NCBI GenBank assembly: GCA_013396915.1
Contig: VWZL01000925.1
Location: 151,600 to 215,599 of the forward strand
DNA: 64,000 nt
Origin: Stercorarius parasiticus
Lineage: Eukaryota > Chordata > Aves > Charadriiformes > Stercorariidae
Direction of reading: 5' to 3'
The position numbers and the translations under genes were made by a program. The notes beneath the pieces were generated by a model. It was not told the DNA's origin and ran no database searches. It saw only the letters and a list, made by a program, of their open reading frames with translations. Positions 39,885 through 51,561 of this stretch are shown piece after piece (within the stretch, counting starts at the first letter, position 1; each line of letters starts with the position of its first letter).

Positions 39885-42530
39885 ACTTTGCTTTACCAGT
39901 GAAAGATGAGGAAAATTCCATTCCTGCTCCCGCACAATGTAGATGTGAAGAGGCCTGCAAGACAGTCGCCAACTTTCACCTTACTGAGTCCCTTCTGAGT
40001 CTTACTTCTGTGATGCTCAGAAAATACATCACTAACAGTGGCCATTCCTCCATCTCTGCTAGAAATACTCATCTTGGATCATTGGAGAGTAGCGTGTACA
40101 TACCTTTCCTCTGACTGCATTGCAGCATCTCTTCAGCCCGGCTCCTGCCTGCTCTGCCCTATTACTTTTTGTTTACACTTGTGTTTGTGCCTCACGTTAG
40201 ACTGCAAATGGATTTTTTGGAGCAAGCACTGTGACTTCTCTGAAGCGCTTGGTTCAGTTTTGCAGCAGGTGAGATGGGGCTTGTTTACAGTACATGGCCC
40301 ATTATTGCCACTGTGTGGAACTGCTGCCAGAGCATGGACCGTTTGAGGATGGCCAGTTCCGTGTGCTCCAGGGCAGAGTGCTTTCCAGAGGGCATTGATG
40401 GACTGACCTTCTTTCACTTTGGTTGATGAACGTCAGCTGTGGCCTGGTCAAACCCCATAAAAGAGGGTTGTTTTTTTCTTTTAAAATGTGTAAGAAAAGC
40501 CTCTCTGCTTCCCAGCTGGTATTCAGACTATTCATAGAAAAGGCTTAGTTTTTTATCCTTTCAAGTGCCTGTTCTCAGATGCCTTGCTTTCATGAACTTC
40601 TTGTGTTAATTGTACTTTGTTTAAAACGATAAATAGATTTATTTTTTTTTACCTGTGTTGTGCAGTGGCAGATACATGTATTGAGTCTCACCAGACTGTG
40701 ATTCTACTTTGGCCATATTGGCCTGAAAACACCTTGATTTTTGGAAGCGAAGTCATCCTGAATCTGTCCAGCAAAATTACCGGAATGGATGCATGAGTCT
40801 AAGGAGCTGTGGTCAAATTGATTAGCAAGTGCTAAGCCACTGAAACCAAATTTAATTCAAAGAACTTCATGACCTATCCTTATTGAGCTGATGGGTTTGG
40901 GGGAAGAAGGGATGACAACCTTGGCCTGCTTTATAAGGGATAAAGTTCATTTTTTCGGGGCTGTGATTTGAGCCTCCCTTCTAGGAGCCTAGCACTTTAA
41001 AGCAAGGTGCTGATTTGAGTTTTGTTTGTTTTTGTTTTTAAAAAAAATACTTTTTTTTTTAATAATGAATTGATTTGTTTGTTTTTTGATTATTTTGGTT
41101 TTAGGTTGCTTTGCCCAGCAAAACTCAATAGACATTTTCTGGCACAACTGTGACATTGCTCTGAATTCTGAGGGTAGTGTTTACCCCGTGCGCAAGGGTG
41201 TAAACAGCAGTACCTCGAATGTGCTGGAGGCAGAAAGTAATGTAATGGGGAGAAAGGGATCTGTGCAGGCTGTTTATGGTTAGTGCTCAGGAACTTCTTG
41301 CTTCTCCCAGCTGAGCGCAGACATGTTAATCATTGATATAGTCGGTCTTAGCAGACTGGGAAGAGATCTCCTCAGAAGTTGCTAGGAGCACACTCTACAG
41401 CCACTAGCCTTCTAAAGTTCAGCCCTGTCCTCAAACTCCATTCAGTCAAAAATCTGAAATGAAACGCTACATTTTTAGAACATACTGTTCTGCAAGTAGA
41501 ACTAGGAGCTTGTTTTTTAGCTACAAATTTACATCCTTTACCCTCTTACATATCCCCTCCCTCGCAATAAATCCAGTTCTTTCCCCACTCCCCACTGAGC
41601 CTCTCAAATACAAGGTTTCCTCCACATCTCTGCCTCTCGTTACTGGTGGTAAAAAGGGAAGGAGGAATGTAGCAGAACTAGCAGACTCCATATTAACTTA
41701 AATCTTTAACTTACAATCAGGCTAAAAAAAAAAAGGCATTATAAAAATTGATTAATGAGACAAAAGAAGAATAAAGCCTCAGGGATTTCAGTGAGATAAA
41801 ACACAACTCAGGTTATACCAAGTCAGCTGGTAGCACCACCTGATATTCCCAAGGTAAAGGAATAGTGAGGGGGAAGGGGTAATTAAATTCCTGTGCCAGC
41901 TTCATTCCCTCTCCCCTGCAACATTTATACCAATAATAGCGATAGAAGTATTTCTCAAATCTACCTCATCTAGAACGTTGCGTATCATAGACCACTAGAC
42001 AAATGGAAATATATGATTTCAACATATGTAAGCGTAACGGTGTAATATCAAGTATTGTGGCTTTCAGTATATTGATCTAGGAAGCTAATCCTTGGTAGTT
42101 TACCCTAAATTCTTTTGACACTTGTTTTGGTGTTCATGATAAAACCAAAGTTCCATTTGTTTGAAAAACGAAACAAAAATTCATAAAACCAAAGGAGTGG
42201 GGAAAAAAAGATGGAAGGTGTTAGGCCAAAAGGAGGACTTAAATGCAGAGGACAGTTTAGATCGCTATATAGAAATGTTTCGGGGTAATTCCTTGTTTCC
42301 TGAATAATAATGATTGACGCACTTCCTAATGGATGGATTTGTTGAGCCTGTGTTTTAGCATGTAAAGTAAGTGTCTGAGTATATTTTCATCTACGAGTGT
42401 CTTGTTTATGGTTAGGGTTTTTATCTTGAAATTTTCCAAGTTTTGCTATCATTTATTTGTTCTTCATTGCAGTTACTTGATCTGTGAGTTTGTTTAAAGA
42501 ATGAATAAATATGAGTATTGAAAAATATGA
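39885..42530 (+). other. IL13RA1: IL13RA1 3' UTR
   Basis: About 2.6 kb of non-coding, AT-rich sequence between the stop codon and the best poly(A) signal. The human 3' UTR is of similar size. Additional AATAAA hexamers near 41568 and 41769 could give shorter forms. A T/G-rich stretch lies at about 41020-41100. Confidence 0.5.
42504..42509 (+). terminator. Poly(A) signal AATAAA, probable IL13RA1 3' end
   Basis: A canonical hexamer in gaatgaataaatatg, about 2.6 kb after the stop codon. It is the last AATAAA I noticed before the sequence character changes. Use is inferred. Confidence 0.45.
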
Positions 42531-45500
42531 TTGGCTGGCATTTCATTCTTTGGTTGAGAAGATAAACTGACAGAAGAGGTTGCAGTGGTTTAATGAGAAA
42601 CCGTGTTTGAGGTGTGCAGAACCCAGAGAAGAAAACCTGCGTGTTGCTTTGCCCTCCTCCCTTTCAAAAGGGGATGCTACGGCTGCCGGTTTTTGGCTGG
42701 GGTAACAAAGCGGAGATGGAGCTGTGCCCAAGACTTGTTCTCTCCCTCTCTGTGCACTCAATACCACACTACTGTCTGACATCGGCATGTTTTTTCGTAA
42801 CGCTGTAGAGAGTGAGTTAGTTCTCAAACTGGAGTTTGACTGAGGTTGCTGCAGCCTTATCAAACGTAGCTCCAATATTTTATGTCTTTGTTAGCTGCTG
42901 AGGTCATTGAAAATGCCACGTCGCTGAACTGATGAAAACCATTACCTAGTTGCTTAGACCCAAATGTGTTCAAGTGCCAAATAAACACATGAGCAGTGGC
43001 TTCTTTGAAAGATTCAGAGGAAGCATGCTTTGTTCCCTTCAGGTCAGTGAGCAAATCATTCAAAATTAAGGAATAAACAGTGAAGTTAAAAAGCAAGTCT
43101 ATATGGATTTTTCTTTTCCAATTCTACAGTTTTTGTGGCAATAATGATTTTAATCACTCCCAATAAGTGACCTTAAATTACTTTAATACATTATGTTAAA
43201 TAATATTTTTTTCTAGCATTCAGCATGCTAGAAAAACTAAACATTTTATTTCTTTTTTTTGTGAATTCTAATTTATTTCAATTAAGGAATGCCATTACAT
43301 AGTTGGATAGCTTTAAGGGAGTGAATACATGAACACACCAAATTGTAAGTCATGGTGTTTCAATGCTCACTAGGTAGAGCTATTCAGATTGGGTATTTCC
43401 ATCCACTGGAAAGTGTGTAATAAGCTTTGTTCTGAATTGGAACCTCAAATATTCAGAATTTCCCCTGGAAGGGAAAGGTTGATTTCTTTTTTTCATTAAA
43501 AAAAAAAAAAAGAAATGTTCAGTTCTGGAGGTTTTTCCCCTCACCCAAGCTAGAGTGGGAGGTGGGTGAGTGGAAACCCAGGTGTGTCAGGGCAGTGCGG
43601 GGACCTCACTCCCTTTGCCTCAGCCCAGCGCCGTGGTCAGGCAGCGGCTCAGCTCTTCAGGTCCAGAAGTGGGCACGGTGGGGCTGTGAGGAGCAGATCT
43701 GCCAGAGTTATTGGAGGTTCATCAAGATGATTCCCAAATACTGCAGTTTTACTCGATCTTTGCAAAAAAACATTTTATGGTAGCAAGCCCCATGGGTTGC
43801 GTTGCCAGCTGTGGAAATGTGGTTTCTAATAGTACTTAAAATCCAAATGCAAAACCAGATTAAAATCTCTCTCTTTGGATGAGCTTCCTGCTATCGATGT
43901 TGAATCATGGTGAAAGTAGGAGTCTTGCTATCACCGTGATGTAACCAAATCCACGCTGTCACCACAGCAAAGCGACATGGGTTCGGGTGGGAGGCACAGC
44001 GCAGAGACACTTTCTTTCAGGTCCGGAAACTCTGCCTCAGGCTGGTAGCGCGTAGGAGCCTGAAAGCATGGTGATGACTTTTGGGGTTTTTTGGTTTTTT
44101 TTGCTCTCTTTTCTCCAACTATGTTGGTTAGGTTAATGAAATCCTTTCTTTTTGCTTGTAAACCTTGTGTTGTTTATCACTAAAGTATCCCTTCTATGGC
44201 TGTACTCTGTTATTGCCAAGCAGACTTCTGAAGGTAATAACTCGGCAGGGAAAGACAATTGCTGCTGTCACCGCAGAGCTGTAAAACAGCCAGCGTATTC
44301 TAGTAAAACTCTGCTCTTGTTTTGCTTTTGCCAAAGTACTGCAATTATTTTGATGACTCTTGCACAAAGCATCTAAAAAGAGATGCTTTCCAGTTAACCA
44401 GTACTTCCAGTAATCATACTCTTAGCTTATTACATTGAAATTTTCCACTATTTAATTTGGCTCAAACTGCTAAAATGGACTTGGCTAAAAGCATGATGAG
44501 ATTGAAAGCTTAGTGAGAAGGAGGTTTGGTTAAGCTCAGACGCTGTCACTTTTTGGCACCTGGACAAAATTTACTTAGATCAAAAGTTAGGAGCAGCTTG
44601 AACCAGGAGTTAAACTAATGTCTTGCTTTAAAAGTACAGCTGGTCCTACATAGTTTGTGCTAAAAAAAAACAACCCCAAACAACTGAATATGTGCTTCAT
44701 GCTTGGAACAAATTGGTGTGTGCAATGGGCATCCTTTCCTAGTGATCTAATGAAAGATCAGTTAGTTTCCATGTGATCAGTAATTGCTGTCTCAGAACTG
44801 TCTGCACATGTACAGTGTAATTCTGTAAAGTCTGAACTACCAGAAATGGGACGTTTTTAAGGCACTTAGCTACGTCATTGCCACTTCTCCTGAACCAGTT
44901 TTAACGTAGCAAGTTGAAACAGAATCCACTGATTTTTTGACGATGGTGGTGAGAGCACTAAAATTAGCTTGTGTCTATCTGTTCTGCCTCTTGGAGCCTT
45001 TCTCCCTCCTGCACTTCAAAGCCTCTTAGCGTCACTAGTTTCCTTTCTTCACACAAAACGTCAGTGTAGAAACTTCAGAAATGCCAGCTAGGTACTCTTT
45101 AAAAGGTGTGAAACTGCTCAGTCCTTCAAATGTCAAAGTCAGCTACAGGGGAAGTTACTCAGGGTATGGCAGTTCAGTTTTAACTTCACATCCTGTCGTG
45201 TTCTGGGAGAACGTTCAGCTGTGGATAACCCTGACCAGATTGGCAGGTACTAAGGCAGAGCCATTAGTCGACATTTTTCCATAGCTGATTTTCATAGCGC
45301 TTTTTTTGCATAGAAGACTTTGTGACTTGTTTTCCTAGGAGGAATAAAAGGCAGAAAAGCTGACAAGCTCCCAGTCAGAGGAGGGAATCTGCCTTCCTGT
45401 ATGTGGGTCTTCAGGGCTGTGTTTGAGCTTGGATTGCAGCAAAAATCCCGCAGCCTTGGAAACACCGGGCCATTTTTATTAGGTGTGTAACATGATTATT

Positions 45501-46660
45501 TTTTTTTGTTTCTGGGATGTATGTAAAATGGTATTGATTATCCGTTTATTGGTCCTTAGGCAGGGCTGGAGGAGTTGTAAGGGCATGGTGGGTCCCGTGC
45601 TCTGCGGAGCAGTGCCAGGACAAAGTGTGCCCGGTGGAGGTTTGTCCAACTGCTGAAAAAACTTTTGTGAAAGTGTCTCCCAAATGTTCTGAACCAATGC
45701 TGTATTCTGCTTAATTAGAACACTCCCCCAGTAACTGACCTAAATTGATTTTGCTGCAAATTAAGTTGCCTTCTCCTCCTTCCTCCCCTCGTCACAGACC
45801 GTGGTGGTTGTTTAGCATCTGGTCTGCGCCCTGATCTCACCGCCATCCGTTCTGTCTCTGCTCTTTTCTGCTTTGAAGAAAAAAAAAAAAAAAAGCCCAA
45901 GTCTTTCAACCTCATCTCCTAAGTTACGTTTTGTAAATCATTCATCGTTCTTGTCGGTCTTATCTAGGCCTGTGTTGCTCTCTCAGCCAGACTGCATCAT
46001 CCCCAAGCCAGCAGAACAATTACCTTATTTGTCCCTCAGCCCTCTTTGCCCACACTCATCCAGAACGAGCCATTGCTGCTTTCTGTGGCAACGGGTTGTT
46101 GCATGGCTGCGCCTCAGTCAGTGGCTTTCTATGATTTCTGAGCTTTTTAGCAATACTGCTGCCCTGTCAGTCACTCCTTACTGCAAAATTGATTTCTTCT
46201 GCCTGAGAGGAATGCTTTTAACAATTTTATTGAATTGCACTTTTGTCATTTGTGTTGCTGTGCCATTTGGAAAACGGCTGCAATTTTTTTTTATATACTC
46301 TAATTGTGTCCTTGGACATCTTTCTAACTATTCCTCCTTTGATATAATCCATGGAATGCCTTCTTTGACACAACCAAATTGTTTAAGATGCTGAATAAAG
46401 CTGCTAACCTGACAGATTCCTGCAAAACAGCAGCATTCACTGTCCTGCTGGGTGGTCAAGTGCTCCTTTAAGAGGGTTTTTTTTCAGATGCATATCCATC
46501 TCAGTGATTAACTGTCGTGTTTCCTCATGCTGATTAGAAGGATGTTGCCTCATACCTTAGGCCTATCAAAAAGGGAAACTGGATTGCTTTGGCACAAACT
46601 GTTCTTGATGGCTGGTAAACAACACAAAGAAGGGATAAAAAACATTGTTTACTTTCTTTC
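42531..46660. other. Region without recognisable genes
   Basis: Mostly AT-rich sequence with poly(A) runs (for example 43499-43512 and about 45879-45894). I see no exon with both a protein-like frame and good splice sites, and no clear transposon. Confidence 0.45.
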
Positions 46661-46669
46661 AGAATTACT

Positions 46670-46980
46670 CTAGGGGTAAAAGTTGGACAAATGGACCTAT
46701 AATTTCTTGGATGCTTCCTTTCTGAAGACAAACATGATGTTGGTCCTTCAGTTTTTAAAGACTTCTGTTTGCTACAGGCCTCAAAGAGAGCTGCCCGTGG
46801 TTCAGGTTGTGTTGGTGTTTAGATCGTTAAGTGCTCCAGGATTAATAAGGCCCTACCCACCTGAAGACATCCACTTTATCTGAATGTTCTCAAGCCTCTT
46901 TGTCTGGATGTAAGTTTATTTGCTTGTTAAAGTTCATTTGCTCTGGTTAGAGATAATCCTTTCTGGAAAGACTAAAAAGA
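46670..46980 (-). repeat. Degenerate CR1-type LINE (reverse-transcriptase region)
   Basis: Read on the minus strand, the stretch near 46740-46690 gives a degenerate copy of the LINE block NYRPISLTS (here NYRSICPT), preceded by an out-of-frame FKKG-like segment. Downstream + strand sequence follows the order of this LINE region. It is old and broken, and the ends are approximate. Confidence 0.45.
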
Positions 46981-49020
46981 AGCAGCGACTGCACCAAGCG
47001 TCACTGCAGCAGGATCGTTCGGGTCTTTCCTCGGGTCGTGAGCCTGCACTTTATCTTCCTTGAGCTCGTAGGGTATCCAAAGGCTCTTTTCCTGGCTGTT
47101 TTGTCTCCTGTCAATCAGGACTCCGTTTAGCCTGTTGGCGTCAGACCCTCAGTCACGCTGGGAGCAGCGTTCAGTGCCCCGGCCCCGCAGGGTGAGGGCT
47201 GGAGGGCAGAAGAAAGGCATGTTCAGAGCAAACGAAGGCATCGGCGCTCGCCGAGCCAGCCACCACAAATTACAGCGTGTACAAAACAGGCTTCGTTCTC
47301 AACTGCCTGCCAAGCCGAGCTTTTCCTTCTGGTCTTCCGTCCTCATTACTCGACCAAACACAGTCCCAGTGCCTGGCAGGAGGCAGGGCCCAGCAGTGCC
47401 CCGGCCTGCGGCTCGCCCGGCTGCTGGCTGCTCTCGAAGGTGCTGCCACGTCGCCCCGAAAGAGTTTGCTGGCTTGTTTTCTTCACACGCCATGTATTCT
47501 TGCACATCGCCAACCGTAATTTAAAAAAAAAAAATGTTTAAAAAGAATATTTGAAAGTGCACGTAATAGAGATTTTTGCTCTGTTGCTGTGCTCTTGAAG
47601 TAGAACAAAAATGGGAAGTTTACTCTAAAGAACAGCACTCAGAGTTCAGAGCTCTGTGGTACTCATATAAGATGCGCCATAAGTAGTACGAGATTTTCAA
47701 CTTGCTAGGGGCCAGCTTCATCATACTGGTCTTTAAATGGTCTTATTTCTACCTGCAGCCTTTTATTTTATATGTCAGTGGGGAAGCTGTATAGCATCTT
47801 CTTAATGCACATGGTGTTTGTGGTGTTTATTTTATCCGTGCAAAGACTTCCAGAGCTGCAAATTTACCATAACAACAGGGTGGTCCATGCAGATTTGTGG
47901 ATGTTTGTAACCCTGGGATTAGCGTGTATGTCTCTCCCTGGGTGACAGAGGTGTAGTTTACAGAACCCGGAGCTGATTCAGCTGTTGTACAACTTCACTT
48001 CCTCTTGAGGAAATGTAACACCCTGTGACTGGGATTGGGAAATGTAATTTTTTAATAGATTTTTTTAAGCAGCTAGGAAGAGGAAGCAGTTGAGAGCTTT
48101 GTGGCTGGTGCAGAGCAGACCTTTCGCCGGGCTACAGGTCCAGGTGGGCAGCCCAGAAGCGGGTGCGATGGCGGCTGGTTCAGAGCAGGAGGAGTTCGGC
48201 GTTCCCAGCCTGGCCAGCTGGGAAGCAGCCCCGGGGCCAGCACAGGCCCAGCCCCGTGGGTCAGCCCAGGCAGGGGACAGGGGCAGCTGGTCTCTGCTGT
48301 GGGTCCTCCCTGGTCACCCTCCCTGGGACTCCCCATCCCCTCCCACCTGCGCCGACCTCGCTGCGAGCACCGCAGCGCAGGGAGAAGCTTCCCCTGGGAT
48401 GGGACTGAAACGTCTTTCCAAATGGTCTGGACAGGCATCTTATGTAAATAGCAGAGACATATTTAAATAACAGAGTGAAGAAGGGTTTTCTGAGTGATTT
48501 TATAAATGTTCTTCTGCTTGTATTGTCCTACATTTATTTCGTGGCTTGTCGTTGTGTTTCCGCTTTCATTCCTCACTAGGTCAGATAAGCGGAATAAGCT
48601 TGCAAAAGAAGCATTTTTTTCAGCATGCATAGCTCATGCCACAGTGGCAGACTTGTTAGCAGATCCTCCTACTACGGCCCCTGCCGCTGTTATAAATGAG
48701 TTGTGTGCGGCCTCTACAGGAATTGGTACTCAATTAATGCTTTTATTATACTGCCTTACTGTTATGAGATGCCACTGAGTGCGTGATAAAGAGACAATTA
48801 AGGCAGCCCGCTGTTGTGTGTAAGATAAAATGGTACATTTTATTTTGTAGTCCTGTTTTGAATCCCAAGTAGCATGAGTAAAACCTTCCACTTTGTGAGG
48901 AGGGAAAAAAAAAAAAAGAAAAAAAAAGCCTCAGCTTTTAAGGCTAAATCCAGATAAAACTGGAAGCATGGAATCCAAACTGACTGATCAGGATTGATGC
49001 AACACAGATACAGATGGGTC
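46981..49020. other. Region without confident genes
   Basis: Moderately GC-rich at 47130-47500 and 48090-48400, with short open frames that look non-coding. One + strand frame at 48583-48778 is more protein-like (see findings) but cannot be named. A poly(A)-like run lies at 48906-48928. Confidence 0.4.
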
Positions 49021-49023
49021 ACA

Positions 49024-49453
49024 TCATATCGATTTTTTAACTTTAGCTTTTTCCTGGTTTCTTTGCCTTTCTAGTGTAGCCAAGTCAGCTCCTGGCTCTC
49101 CTTTAATACTAAGGACAATAAAATCTTTGCTTTCTAGGGTAACTGTAGCCATCTGTCTCCAGGATGTGGAGCTCTGGGAAAAAACGTCAAACACTGTGAG
49201 ATCCATGGCAGTCCCTGGCGTTACTTGCACCTCGTTCACAGACACTCTGAGGCAAGGCTGCCGACAGTCCAACCTGGACACCTCTGTCTGCCATTACCGA
49301 TGGTGGAGGGGCAACTGGCTCCTCAGGGAAACCTGGACTCCTGTTACATTTTATTTTCTTAGTGGGGAGGGTGGACATGGAGGCAGGTGTCACGCCTTCC
49401 ATGCCAAAGAAAAAGGCTGTGAGCACTGAGACAAGTGAAGCCTTGATTCCCAC
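49024..49453 (-). pseudogene. Unidentified minus-strand frame pair, possibly a broken coding sequence
   Basis: Two overlapping minus-strand frames look protein-like. The upstream one (49453 to about 49250) begins with a hydrophobic, signal-peptide-like stretch (IKASLVSVLTAFFFG) and continues PGFPEEPVAPPPSVMADRG. The second (about 49246 to 49024) includes VNEVQVTPGTAMDLTVFDVF and ends EKAKVKKSI and TGA. Only a frameshift or splice near 49250 would join them. A CAG acceptor-like site preceded by pyrimidines occurs there. I do not recognise the family. It could equally be chance. Confidence 0.25.
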
Positions 49454-49940
49454 GGGCTAGTGCTGCGGGCCCTGGCAACCCCTTGGCAGTGGGTGTGCTG
49501 ACTTCCCTTGCCGGGGACGAAGACACAGGGCTCATCCCGCTCCTGACTTCACAGCCTCACAGGAGCAGATCCACGGATGAGCCCCTTCGGACCTTTAACA
49601 GAGTCAGCTGAAAGTGGCCAGAAGGTCCAAAAGTTACTCCGGAGAGGAAGGGGAGCACCCAGCGCCCCCCTCCACCCACACCACACACACCCCCCCTGCA
49701 CATCTGAAAAGTCAGGTTTACACAAAGAGAGGCAACGTAAAATTTGAGTGCAAAGTGGCATATCACTGCGAGGTAACTAAAACCAGAGAATGGCAGGACA
49801 GGCCTGGGGGTGCTGCCCTCACCAGCCATGAGACCAGTGGGCACGGCCAGCATGGGGCACAGATCCGGTGGCACCCATGGGGAGTTTGTCCCTGTCACGC
49901 ACCTGGTTGGGACGCTTCTGTGGTTGGCTTGCGTTATTTG

Positions 49941-50049
49941 ATGTTGTTATGGGGTGGGGAGGGGGTTGTTTGGGTTTCCTTTTGGGCTTTTCGGTATTTT
50001 GGGGAGGTGGGGTTTTTTTGTTGGGGTTGTGTGTGATTTTTTTGTTAAA
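49941..50049 (+). repeat. G/T-rich tract with G-quadruplex potential
   Basis: Several runs of three to five G separated by T-rich spacers occur within about 100 nt. This meets the simple pattern for G-quadruplex formation. It borders a GC-rich block on its right. Confidence 0.7.
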
Positions 50050-50275
50050 CCGATGTTTAAACATACGTTTGGCTGCGGACCCTGCTACCGCCCCAGCGCC
50101 AGCCCACGCCGGGCCGGGCTGGCCCCGGAGCGCGGCGCTGCCGGCAGCCGGCACTGGGGGGCAGGAGTCCCCCGCCAACGGGCCCTCCGGTAGCCACCGT
50201 CTCCCTTCCCGGCCTGGCGCCTCCGGCACGGGCGGCACCGTGCACCCCCTGCGCGCTCGGCCACCCCCGGGCTGG
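50050..50275. other. GC-rich, CpG-containing block
   Basis: A sharp change to GC-rich sequence with many CpG dinucleotides between a G/T tract and a minisatellite. It could be a small CpG island with promoter activity, but no downstream gene is evident. Long open frames here on both strands are a by-product of the composition. Confidence 0.4.
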
Positions 50276-50600
50276 CCCCGGCCACCCGCCATGCACGCCC
50301 AAGCGCTCCCTCTGCATGCCCAGGCCACCCCCCCCATGTATGCCCAGGACCTCCTCATACATGCCCGGCCACCCCTGCCCACGCCCTGGCACCCCCTGTG
50401 CAGGCCTGGCCCCCCACCCCATGCACACCCAGGCACCCGGCAGCCTCGCAGCCATTGCAGCTCCAAGGCTGGTCGTGCAGGGGTTCTCATGGGTGTGCAG
50501 GGGTGCTCAGGAGTTGCAGGGTTGCTCATGGGCATGCAGGGGTGCTCGGGGGTGGTGGTGCAGGTGTTCTCACGGGCGTGCAGGGGTGCTCCAAGGCACA
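50276..50600 (+). repeat. GC-rich minisatellite cluster
   Basis: Two degenerate tandem arrays. The first (to about 50435) repeats a unit with catgcccagg followed by ccacccc. The second (about 50476-50595) has three copies of a roughly 40-nt unit containing ctcatgggtgtgcaggggtg. Confidence 0.7.
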
Positions 50601-51303
50601 CATGCATACCCCAAGGCCCAGCCTACGTGCTGGGCCCATGGCTTGTTGGGTGAGCAGAGGGAGCGCGTCCCTCCAGCTGTTTGATAAACTGGGGGACAGC
50701 TGGCTGCAAGGCTGTAATGGCTCCAAGAACTTCCCAGAGCACAGGGTCCTTCTGACCAGGAATGTCCCTGGTCTGCAGCCTCCCGCCAACCTCGGGCTCC
50801 TGTGTGAGAGTCCTGCTGCTCTTTCTGCTTCTCCACTCACCCACAGCCCTTGTCCAGGCACTGAGCAGCACCCGGAGAGACCAGAAGAAGCTTTTATTGA
50901 GGTGCAAAATGCAGCCAAAGAGTAAGAGGGGAGCAGAGGGATGGATGGGGCCCTTGAGGTGTACACCTGCCAGGAGCCGCCTACAGATCCATCTCCTGAA
51001 ATTTAAATTTTTTTAAAGTGAGTGCAGTGGGTGAGAGCCGCCCATGGCTGCATTACCCAAGAGTTAACGAGTGTTGGGAGTGGGTCTCATGTTCCCTTTG
51101 CAGAGAGGGTTCTTGCAGACACCTTCGACCCTCATTCCCGGGCAATAACCAGTCTCTGATACTTCAACAAAATCCATTTTCCTTGTTTTATCTGAATCTG
51201 TGTTTTCTAACAAGCAGGACCCAGCAGCCTGTAACCTCTGGCAGCCACTCTAGGAGGTCTGACAATATGCTACACTCTGCTTTAGGGCTCCCAGTATCAG
51301 AAG

Positions 51304-51561
51304 ATGGGCACTGTGGTTGCCCAGCCTGTGGACCCAGTAAAGCCTCCTGTTCCACTACACATCTCTCTGCAGTTAGCAGGTTACCTCCGCACCATGGGCT
51401 TCCCATGGGATCACGGGCATCCAGCTCTGGTACCCAAAGGAGCACCCATAAACACAGCACAAATATCATGTCTGCTCCTGCCAGATCAAGAAAAATTGGT
51501 GCAATGGGACAAACAAATAGGAAAGGACCCAGGTGTGGTCCTCCAGGACAGCCCAGATTAG
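51304..51561 (+). other. Unidentified protein-like open frame
   Basis: An 85-codon frame ending in TAG with a translation that is not low-complexity, including PPVPLHISLQLAGYLRTMGF and LLLPDQEKLVQWDKQIGKDP. An acceptor-like ctttag lies upstream near 51285. I cannot assign a family. A decayed mobile-element or retroviral-type fragment or an exon of an unknown gene are both possible. Confidence 0.2.

Noticed and set aside
49819..50684. Long overlapping open frames on both strands (up to 262 codons)
   Set aside because: They lie in a G-rich and GC-rich minisatellite region where stop codons are rare by composition. Translations are repetitive, rich in Gly, Pro, Ala and His, and no splice or start context supports them.
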